Shown: positions 47,201 to 57,207 of the stretch, one piece after another
How the letters are laid out: each line of letters begins with the position of its first letter
Numbering within the stretch: the first letter of the stretch is position 1
NCBI RefSeq assembly: GCF_018143015.1
Contig: NC_054742.1
Span: forward strand, 59,590,853 to 59,654,852
Reading direction: 5' to 3'
From: Lytechinus variegatus
Taxonomy: Eukaryota > Echinodermata > Echinoidea > Temnopleuroida > Toxopneustidae
Length of the DNA: 64,000 nt
The notes under the pieces: model-generated
Seen by the model: only the letters and a program-made list of their open reading frames with translations
Databases searched by the model: none
Told to the model about the DNA's origin: nothing
Translations under genes and position numbers: made by a program

Positions 47201-50200
47201 AGAAAAAAGCTAATCTGCTTAAAACACACTTTAAATAACTTCTCTTTTCATTGGATGGAAACAAATCAAAACCCCTACTCTTCTTTTAGAATAGGCCTAC
47301 TCAAAATCTCTTTTTTGAATGCGATTTTCTGCAGAAAATATATATTGACTTAATGGAAGAAGTATATAGTATACCATGTTTGTATACGCACATTTGGATT
47401 TACAATTATGAATATTAGCACCATTTTATTCATAATTACACCTCAATTCTTTTCCCCTACAGTCCTAATATCTGGAATGGGATCGACCTGGCTTTGTGTT
47501 TTACTGGACATGCCTATTTCCTGTACATAACGCGACCAGACCGTCTTAATAAACGGTTCCCTTTCCATCTGCGAGCAGGAAAGGTATATAAAGACTAAAA
47601 CATATTTTTTTCTGGTATTCTTATAACATTATGTATCTACCATGTCTACGATTCTTCAAGTGTTATATTGTGTGAACATGAATTACTCTTGTCACGAAAG
47701 ATATAATGACTATCTTAAATAATAATATATTTTGAAGACTTGAAGAGAAATCTGGAAAAAAATTAATATCACTTTTTTCTGTTAAAATAAAAGAAGAAAA
47801 AAAAAGAACCATTGTTAAAGAGTGTAATGATAGAATATACAAGAGAAATCTGGAAAAAAATTAATATTACTTTTTTCTGTTAAAATAAAAGAAGAAAAAA
47901 AAAGAACCATTGTTAAAGAGTGTAATGATAGAATATACAGTATATCAAGATTATTGTGATTTTTTTTTATTTAGGTTTCATTCCGTGATAACGATGAAGA
48001 CGTAGAAGATCTCTATATTCCATCGAAGGACTTCTATTCCATTTTCCAAACTGGAAAGAAATCGGATAGCGGATCTGGAACGACATTGACTATTCCCGAA
48101 GGACCCCAGCACTACCAAACTCCTGTGGTGGGCCATTCTTTGATTTAGATTTTAATTTACTTTAATCATAAATCAACAAGGTCAATAGAATGAATGACAA
48201 CAACAACATCAAATAAGTTCAAATTGCCCTTTTTTCATGATCATGTAGACAAAATCTCAAAAGTAACAAATAATCCTTGTATTGGAAAATGATATGCCGT
48301 TTAACGATAAACCGAATTGATTATATTATGTACATATTAAGATAAAGACGAGTAGTCAGATCTTCATTAAAGGCAAATGAAAGAGATTTTCCTGAGTGTA
48401 ATATGAAATTCGTTTTCTTCTTAATTTAGTTGCCTTTCAACACACCATCGGAAGAGTGCCTGGCTGTCCTTCTTCGACCATCCTTACCGGAGATACCAAC
48501 CGTGTCTGCTACTGTTGACCTATCATACCGAATACCCTCACCGGAGATACCAACCGTGTCTGCTAATGTTGACCCAGCATACCGAATACCATCACCGGTT
48601 ATACCAACGGTATCGGGTACTTTCCAGAAACAGACACCTGCAACGTCCTCGGTATTTGTTTCCATGCCTTCTGTAGTGGCTAGGCAGTCGAAGAAGATCA
48701 CTCCTACTGGGTCATCAACCGGTCAGAAACAATTTCCGAACGAAGACGGCGCGGCAGATGAGATCTCCACGGTAAGTTGTAAGAGATTGTGGAAGAAAGA
48801 AGAACTACTTGTGTGCAAACAATCTTTCATACGTGTATTGTTTTATTGTTAATAACTTAATACCCCAATCATCATCATTAGTTGCAAATGGGTTCAAGTC
48901 TTTCAGCCGAAGGTGAAGTCGTTGTATGATCAATCGAATAGTTATTACATGCCTGGATGAATTAATAATTATTCATTTTCCTTCTCACTTTTTAATAGGC
49001 TTCTGTTCCCAAGGGAGGGTTCTCTATATTCTCCGTCCAGAAACAACCGGTGAGTACCCTTAGATGTATAGATAAGAATGTTACACATAATTTAAAAAAA
49101 GATTAATGTTTTTTTTGCAATTAACACTTTTTATTTTTATTTTATTTTATTTCATATATATTTTTATATCTATTTTGATTTTATTTATGTATTTATTTAT
49201 CTCATTTTTTTTGTTGGGGGGGGGTGTGCGATTTTTGCTAGAAAAATAGTTTAGTCCTACATAGAAATGGTTCACCTGTGTCAAATAAAACATATATATT
49301 ATATGAAATAACAAGTTTATCTCCAAAAACGGTACATGCATTGTGAATTCAGAATTCATGAGATTATTACTGATGAATTCAAATTATTCACTACGCCCTT
49401 ACATCAGCAATTAAACTTCAGAGCTATCTAATAAAGATGTTAATCTCGTGTACTTCTTACAGGACACCGGAACGTCTCCTGTATCTGAGTACATCAAGAC
49501 AGAAGACAAAGACACATTGGATCGTGAAAACAAGGTATTGATCATAAATAGTATTTTACTTTAATCATCGTATTCAATGCCAAAATTCAAAGTGATAATG
49601 GCCGGCGTAGTGAATAATATGACTTCATCCGTAATAATCTCAATACTACTGGATCATTACACCTTACATATCTGTCAGATATGATACTGTCATGGCGTTC
49701 AAAAAATTGAATCAGTTTACCTCGCCTGGGTAGAGTGTGGCTTGCAAGATGACAACTAATTCTTCGTAGGAAACTGAAATAAATCGTTAAATTCGTTGAG
49801 ATGTGATAAACCATTTGCGAATTACTGCAAAACACCGTTTTAGATCGAGGAATACTGTCGTCAATCTTTACACTTCTAAAGTTATATAAGTTTTGTGAGG
49901 TTAAAATTTAACCTTTTCCTTTATTTTATTCATCTCGAAGCTTGCTGCTCCAAAAGGAGGATATTCTATCTTCTCTGTGAACAAGCAACCGGTATGTATC
50001 TCAAAAGTTAGTATGAGAAGATTTGGAATCTCGATAATGAAAACTACTATTATCACAGTTTAAAAGAAGTTTATTTAGCTCGTTTGTAGCTTGTACTAAA
50101 CGTTATGTGATTTCTACCTAAACAGAAAATACTTCCCATAAATAATTTTTTTTCTTTTAGATTTTTGTTGTAATGTAATATTCTTTACTTGGTTTCATAT

Positions 50201-52442
50201 AATCAGGACACCCTGACTTCGTCAAGGAATTCTGGCACGGATGTGACAGATCAGACAGAGATGTACACCTCTGTGAATAAGGTACGCAACCAATGTTGCA
50301 AATTAAATACGACATCAATATAATTATTATCTTAAGTTTCCTCGCGTTTTCTTCAATCTATTTGAGCTGATGTACCAAGATTATGTTTTGTCTGCACAGT
50401 TTTCAATTTTCGTTTAAGTTTTGTAAATGATTAGTAGCAGTATCTCCTCCGTTACTGAACTTTTTTCAATCATTATTTAGGAGATTTTGCATGGTTGAGT
50501 TCAATTGCTTTTCCACGAATTATCATTTTGCATAAACGTGCAGGATATTCAAAACAATTATTAGAGATATGAATTTAACATTAAAAACTTCTGATAATTA
50601 ATTGGTTTCTTGTAATAGGAACAACCCAGTCGTAACAATGACTATAGCTTCCTGCCAAAGATCGCACCATCCATCGAATCAACTGTGTCATCTTCTCCGA
50701 AAACTTCCAAAGAATCCGGATCTGATGTCCAACTGACCGACCTTCCTCTTGAGATCCTGCCAGCGGCATGCAAACCCAATCAAGAGCCTTTGAAGACCAA
50801 GGTTCCTTGGGAATCCGTATCTGAAGAGAAGGTGCTTGAGACTAGAGTTGCTGAGAATCTGAAACAGATCGCCATCAAACCATCGGATGACTCTAACCTG
50901 GACAAAGACATTGATGAATCCCGATGTTTTACAGAGAGCATAAGCCAGGTCAACGGCGTAGCTTCTAAAGCGAGGATAATTAATGTTCTACCAGCTCAAG
51001 AGCCTACCTTGCAGATAATGACCCTTGAGGAAACCAAATCTGATTCTGCTTTGCCTGACATCCAAAGCCAGAATAACGGCGACCATCCCAACGTAAGGGT
51101 TATCAATGTTAAACCACTGAATGAGCCTTACCTGAACATCACTTCTACCAGGGAATCCAGATCTATCAACCAGACTGTCAGAAATGGCAGTTCGACTGAT
51201 GCATCGACCAATGCATGCTTGATTACCGTGAGACCAGCCAGTGAGCCTCTTAACAGCAGGGCCAATGTGGTTTCTGTTGCTCGAATCCAGAAAGTCTTTG
51301 ATGCTACAACCGAGGCCGTTCCAGATATTAAATCTCTTTCTGATGACATCACGGTCGCCGCACCAAAGCCATCTTCTTTGGAAACAAATGACATGCTCGA
51401 GATCAAGATCACTGGACCTCTTATAGATCCATTGAAGCATCAGTTCCCGGTCCCTCGTCCTAAGATCCAGAACTGGACCACCGAGCCCCTAAAGCAGCCA
51501 AATGACCTACTCACTAACGTCGGCCAAGGAGAAGTATTTGAGAATAACCTCTTCGATCCAGACAATGGACGACCATCTTGTCAAAAACAGCCAGATAATG
51601 ATGAATCCAGATCTGAGAACATCGTCACTGCTCCTGCTATTAATGGAGGGGATTTTGCAAAGGTGATTCATAATAACATTTTTAAAAAACATCCTTTCAT
51701 TACGTGGTTTCTTCCAATCTTACTCTTAATAGTACCGTTTACTAAGAAATAAATTCTTACTAGTTTAAATGATAATACATTTATTTTGTTCCATTAACTT
51801 TAAAATGATATTGGTTTTTAATTTCTCAAAGAGTCTTGGAACCAAACTTCATATTTTTTTCTTATTACCTCTATCTAGCCTTGTAAAAAGACCCGGAAGG
51901 AGCCTTCACAGAGACGATTCCCTAAATCAACCAATCTGGGAATGACTTCAGATATCTCTTCTAATAACCAACCAATGGTAATTAAGCAATCTAACTCAAT
52001 TTATGATTTCGTATCTGAACTTAAGTTACTAATCATCTCATTACCTGTTTCATAATTCTATTTACAATTGAAAACAACGGAAATATTTTAATGAATTTAC
52101 TAGGTTATCAAAAACTTTGACTTTGTTTTACAATGGTTTTAAATACTAAGGTTCAATACTAATGCCGACTAGATAACATATGTCGATATTTAATTTACAA
52201 AATGCATGCAGTATTACTCAGATCATATTTCTTGCTGTCCACCACAAGTTATACTTTTAATGCTTTTTAATAGTTTATCATCTTCTTTTCAGCAATGCAA
52301 ATTTTGACATTTCTCTCATTCTGTTTTATTCCTTCTCTTTCCCTTTCTTTAGGCAATGGATCCAAAGACAAAGAAGAAGAAGCTCAAACGATTCCTAAAG
52401 CTCGCACGCAGGCACAATAACAAGCCTGCGAAGGCGGAATAG
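41238..52442 (+). CDS. TMEM145/GPR180-like seven-pass receptor, copy 3 (open throughout)
   Basis: Twenty exons: 41238-41339, 42526-42603, 43017-43097, 43571-43675, 44193-44364, 44925-44996, 45311-45460, 45788-45866, 46282-46451, 46979-47135, 47463-47583, 47975-48127, 48430-48771, 48999-49049, 49463-49534, 49941-49991, 50207-50281, 50619-51662, 51879-51977, 52353-52442. The spliced frame is open, 1087 aa. Residues 1-25: signal peptide, altered in the middle by a +1/-1 pair relative to the other copies. 26-180: ectodomain with paired Cys (DQCCYRL), N-glycosylation-type NYT and NVS sites. 180-415: seven hydrophobic segments, with KGFSITR after TM3 and TRPDRLNKRFPFHLR after TM7. 430-480: acidic linker. 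481-1087: Ser/Pro/Thr-rich tail with 18-residue repeats, duplicated KGGFSIFSVQKQP exons, a 348-codon exon of degenerate 40-residue repeats, and a polybasic end. Family recognition rests on the core; the tail matches nothing I know. The exon 1 donor (GTGTGC) is weaker than in copies 1 and 2. Confidence 0.85.
45880..46010. mobile_element. Short repeat insertion in intron 8 of copy 3
   Basis: ATAATAATAATAACTTAGTC is followed by TATAGCGCTTTTCATG and ATCAAAGCGCTTTACAATG, a short imperfect inverted repeat on AGCGCTTT. Absent at this place in copies 1 and 2. Dispersed repeat of uncertain class. Confidence 0.5.
46080..46235. mobile_element. Possible retroposon 3' fragment in intron 8 of copy 3
   Basis: Extra sequence compared with copies 1 and 2, ending in GGAAATAAATTTTAATTTTA, an AT-rich tail like that of non-LTR element 3' ends. 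A similar tail style is seen at about 59030-59060. Too short to classify. Confidence 0.3.
47743..47938 (+). repeat. 98-bp tandem duplication, intron 11 of copy 3
   Basis: Unit starting AAGAGAAATCTGG at 47743 repeats nearly perfectly at 47841. Present only in copy 3, so recent. Confidence 0.9.
48487..48620 (+). repeat. 54-bp coding tandem repeat, exon 13 of copy 3
   Basis: Two full units and one partial unit encoding the 18-residue module, as in copy 2 and one fewer than in copy 1. Confidence 0.9.
50960..51255 (+). repeat. Degenerate 40-residue coding repeats in exon 18 of copy 3
   Basis: ARIINVLPAQEPTLQI, VRVINVKPLNEPYLNI and ACLITVRPASEPLNS recur about every 40 residues, each followed by a polar spacer. 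Copies 1 and 2 lack 34 codons here, corresponding to most of one unit; the deletion joins at a short AG match (near 17345 in copy 1). Confidence 0.65.
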
Positions 52443-53164
52443 GAAGAAATTGCTTCAACATTACTATGCAATAACTACTGAAAAACAAACCGGATACTTT
52501 TGGGCCATAAACAAACCTTCAACTGACTTGAAATATTCTTCAATAAGAAACAACAGGATATTTGGATCATGAAACAAACCTGCAAAAAATAGAGTATCGA
52601 CTGGAACTAATATACGAATATTGAATGCAATATTGACTTTCGAATACGTATTGAAACGGAATGCAAAATGCAGTTTACTTTGTTCAAGAAATATTCTAAA
52701 TATGCAACAGATGGTAGATATAGTCACCATTGCCTTCAACAGATAAGAATTAACAATAATGGCAAGTTGGGTATTCTTGCTACTGTGCCTTACAAAATTT
52801 GATAATCGTTGTGTAAATTCTGCTTAAACTGATTAGAATAACGAGAGATGAAGTTCTCTACTATATATCTACTCAGCAAATCGATTCAATACTGAAATAT
52901 TTGAATAAAGAAACGTGAATATACTTCAAAATCAATTCGATTAACATACTGGAATTAGGACGTATTAAACGAAATTCAATTTTGAAAAACTACGCGGCTT
53001 TCAATACGCATCGAACTACATAACCATGAAACTAATGTTGTAAGTCTAGTTCTCAATAAAAATATATAGCACACGTTACAATGGTTCTTTTTTTGTTATA
53101 TTTGCAGTGAGCGCGAAATTTGTGTGTTCGTGTGCGCTAGGGTGACTGAGGGTGTGTGTGCATA
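52443..53164 (+). terminator. 3' UTR and poly(A) signal of copy 3
   Basis: AATAAA at 53055-53060 is in the same context as in the other copies (GTCTAGTTCTC before it). Similarity to units 1 and 2 continues past GCAGTGAGCGCGAAATTT at about 53106 and stops where the MITE at 53165 begins. Confidence 0.5.
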
Positions 53165-53401
53165 CACTGTAAAAACTGTGGTGTTCAAGCTGACACCAAT
53201 TGGTGTTAATAGAGGACCACACCCTGAGGTGTTAAAATAACACCCTAGAGATTGAACATGACACCAAAGAGTGTAAATGTAACAACCAAAGGTGTTGTAA
53301 TAACACCTAGGTGTAAAACTAACACCACCAATTTAACACCAGTGTAAAAGAACTGGTGTGGTCCTCTATTTACACTGGTTAACACTACAGTTTTTGCTGT
53401 G
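53165..53401. mobile_element. 237-bp MITE, copy B of the CACTGTAAAAACTGTGGTGT family
   Basis: Near-identical to 2759-2997 over its full length, with the same ends. It is flanked by TA on both sides (53163-53164 and 53402-53403). The high similarity between two copies 50 kb apart suggests recent mobility. Confidence 0.85.
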
Positions 53402-54195
53402 TACATACACGGAAGAGAGAATGATAACATTTTGAGAAAGGAGATAGAGTACTCCATCTCCATTTTTCTTCATACCCCATCTGGGCCCCATTGCATGAGT
53501 TACGATTAACATAACTTTGCCATCCAATGGTATCTTCCATGGAATCTTTGATTTTGATTGGATGATGATCATTGTTGCTATGGTAGTTACCACTGGATGA
53601 CTGTTACGTATACAATGGTACCCTTGGGAGCACTTTATGAAAGGACCGACAAGTCCTACAGTTACCATGGGAACCGTGCTCTTTGGCCAATCAAAACCAA
53701 GGAAAGTTGACAAATCTGATAACTTAATATTGTCAGACTAAAAATGTTGATGAAAGGTTCCCAATACCCACACGGCCATTCCGCGTATAGTGGCCCATGT
53801 TAGTTACCAATTCTTATTTATGGTTATTTGTTCTCACCTTGGTCTACTATCATTTAGTAATTTTAGTTTATCCATTTTTTGTTTTATTTCATTCTATTTT
53901 AAACAAAAATACAATAAAGTGAAATACGGTTTCAGTTTGGCCAGAGGGGGGTCCTGGGTTCTGCGGAACCACGCCATTTGCCAACAGTGAAAAAAAAATA
54001 AATAAAGGAGAAAAAGGTAGAGAGGAGGAAAGGAATAGAAAAAAAGTATATCCCGTTTTCTAGTCAATTTAAACAGATTATTATGCTCACGATTCATATT
54101 TTGTAGCTTTGTTTCAGCGATGTACACGATTATGCATCCTGTTCATGATTACACGAGTGCTGAATATAGAAAAACATGTTCGGCTCGCGCTACGC
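53402..54195. other. Intergenic stretch with a diverged MITE
   Basis: At about 53620-53763 lies a degraded relative of the 26040-26198 element in opposite orientation: GACAAGTCCT, GGAAAGTTGAC and AAAAATGTTGATGAAAGG match. The rest shows nothing recognisable. Confidence 0.45.
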
Positions 54196-54274
54196 GCTTG
54201 CATCATTTCAATATTTTATATCCCATTCCTGAACTCAACCTATCTCTTAAATATCCACTTTTTATGCCACTAGG

Positions 54275-54312
<38 letters not shown>

Positions 54313-54631
54313 ACAAAAAAGTAAGTCCCTTTAAATCAAATTGCTGTAACTTTTGAACGGATTAATTTTGAAATATGATATTTCGTAGATGGTTTTCAAT
54401 TATCATTGAGCAACCGCTTGCATCATTTCAATATTTTATATTCCATTCCTGAACTCAAACTAACTTTCTTTGAAATATCCACTTTTTATGCCACTAGGCC
54501 TATATATATATCCACACACAACAAAAAAGTAAGTCCCTTTATATCAAATTGCTGTAACTTTTGAACGGAGTAATTTTGAAATATGATATTTCGTAGATGG
54601 TTTTCAATTATCATTGAGCAACCTCTGGGGA
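54196..54631 (+). repeat. 220-bp tandem duplication carrying the left end of a TIR element
   Basis: GCTTGCATCATTTCAATATT begins at 54196 and again at 54416. Each unit contains a TA run followed by CAACAAAAAAGTAAGTCCC. Confidence 0.85.
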
Positions 54632-56400
54632 AAATGAGAGTGATCGGTTAGGTCATGCATGAGAAATCAAAGATTGAATTAAAAATGCCATTTTTTTTAA
54701 AGTCACAAGGGTCGTTTTTCAGATTGTTCAAATACAAAGTTTGGCAAATTTAGTTTTTAGATGAATTTTATGGTGTTAATGCTGTTTTACTATCCATCAT
54801 TTAGCCACCTCACAAAATTTTGATATAGTATGTTTATGGTTGAGTGAGCACAATGTTTTGTGACGTAACTTTCATCATAGGGGTTTATGGCAGTATCCCC
54901 TATAACTTGTTAAAACATGGAAAAATTGGAAAATGTTGGTGCCCCCCCCCCATTACTTAACCCCTCCCATTTTAAAACTCTGGATCCACCACTGATTTGT
55001 CCATAGATTTAACCATAGAGCTATAATTCAAGTGATCCTGAGAATTTATTAGGAAAAGAATACGTTTATACAGTATAAAGAGTATTAATTTTCAAGTTTT
55101 TAATGTGCTCGCTCAACCATGAAATTGTGAAAGTTCGGAAAGTTTGTGGTGGGAAAACTGATGGATGATAAAAACAACAACAATTAAGTCACATTTGAAA
55201 CTGAATTTGCCCCCATTATTCACTTTATTACCCCCCTCAAAATGAGTCTTTGACATTGAAAATGCCCCTTTTCCCAATTTTCAGCATGCTCACCCATCCA
55301 TAAATAAATATATCGATTTCATTTTTCCACAGAATTCTGCCCGTATAGGTTTGATAAACATAACTGCCAAATGACATTGCTAAATACAGCCTTGAAAAAA
55401 AGTTCCACCATAATTAATAAGGGGTCACCTATTCTTGCACCCGTGCTGTACACAATGTCAATAAGAGAGGAAGCCAAGATTTTAGCAAAATTGAAATGAG
55501 GGTTTGTTTCATGGACGGTTTTTGCTACTTCTGCCAACATTTTTTTCATGAAAATTCGCACATGGCTTCAGATTCATACTATCCAAAAGGCGCGCGCACA
55601 CCAAAATAATCATTTTGATTCGGCACAGAGTGGGGCCAAGGCCTTAAACTTTCTTCTCATTTGCATAATTTTTTAATACTGTGTGCTCACTGAAGCATAC
55701 ATCGGGATTTTTACAAAAATCAAATCAAATGAACTATGCACGGAGGTTTGTGATATATATTTAGTTAGCAATTGCATTTTCAATTAAACGTATTTGAATC
55801 ATGAAGCATGTTAATTGGTCATGAACATAACGAAAAAAAGTTGAGAAAATATCATTTCAGTTCCCAAAATGAAACAATACTGCTGCCTATGATATTTGAC
55901 ATTCGTATTTTTTTGCTTTCATTAAATGTTCAGTGATCCTTGAAACGATGAATATTGTTGAAGATCCCGTGAAGATCCTCTTCCCCAAAATTTAATTTTT
56001 ATCGATATAGATGTGTAAGAAATCAAATTATAGCAAATTTCAACTTGTGTTTATTCAACGGTGAAATTTAGCCCCAAAATGGTATCGACTTTTAGAAAGT
56101 ACCTTTTACAAGCCTTCTGACTATTTTTCATGATGAGAATGTAAAATTCGTTCCAATAAAGTGGAATCAAAATCATGATATTTGTCTTGTGATCGATTGA
56201 CCGTTGAAAATTGGCAATTTTTATTTTGCCTTCGGGTGGTGCTCACTGAAGCATGACATAAAATACGTCCATAACATTTACTCAGAGGGTAGCTTACAAA
56301 ATTACCTACACGCTCATGTAAAGATATATTAAACACTCGCTTCGGATCAGAAATTATGGATGTTTGTTCAAGGGGGACTTACTTTTTTTTTGTTGCGTGT
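54516..56400. mobile_element. About 1.9-kb non-autonomous TIR element set in (TA)n
   Basis: The left end CAACAAAAAAGTAAGTCCC is answered at 56371-56397 by GGGGGACTTAC followed by a T run and TGTTGCGTG. Both ends abut TA-rich runs (54500s and 56399-56415). Internal motifs recur in both orientations: GTGCTCACTGAAGCAT (about 55682, 56230), GGTTGAGTGAGCAC (about 54838), GTGCTCGCTCAACCAT (about 55106), ATGCTCACCCATCC (about 55287). No transposase frame is visible. Confidence 0.55.
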
Positions 56401-57207
56401 ATATATATATATATACACATATTTCAATGCTTTGCATTCGCATTGAAGGTCTAGTTAGATATCCTGTTCATGATGACAAAAGGAGTTTAGAATGTCAAGT
56501 TGATAGAGCTAAATCCCCCACCAAAAATTCCCCGTACGAAAAATTAGCTTTAATTTGATACCAAACATGACTTGTTTTATTCGTAAAATATGAAAGTCAT
56601 ATTCAAGAGGCATGTAAAAAAGTGGGCGTGGCCTATGACGTCAATTAAAAAAAATGCCCAAGGGTGCCCAAGTGGCACCCGTCAGGTTCTTGAAGTAGAC
56701 ACCCTACACTACAACTTTCAGCAAAAAAAAATGCATATATACCCAACATGATGGTCATGCGGTGGTCATGCAATAATTTTGTTCATTATCTACCCGACTA
56801 ACAGTACTATTTCGAAAATGAAGTAAAACAAAACATTTTTTTGATTGATAAAGAGCATAGAGATGTATACATCTCTATGCTTTTTAATAATATTTATTAA
56901 TCATTCAGTTCAAAATCAAAGTGATGGTACGGTGCATTATAAAATATTACCGTAATTCTATATTAATAAAACACTGTTCACAAAAGACAAATAATTATTT
57001 ATAATACAAATAATCGTACAAAATGTCATGGTATTAACATAATCATATACAGTGGATTAATTCAGTAACAAACTTTATATAACCAATATAAATTCACAAA
57101 ATCGTACAATTTAGTTATGTAGAATTTCTTTTATTTATTTATTTTTTTTTGATAAAGAGATATCGATACTAGTAACGTTAGACGATAGCTAAGTTAATGT
57201 TCGAAAG
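56401..57207. other. Upstream region of POFUT2
   Basis: Contains AAAGTGGGCGTGGCC near 56620, a perfect 28-bp palindrome at 56854-56881, then AT-rich DNA. No TATA box or clear initiator was identified, so the POFUT2 start site cannot be placed. Confidence 0.4.
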
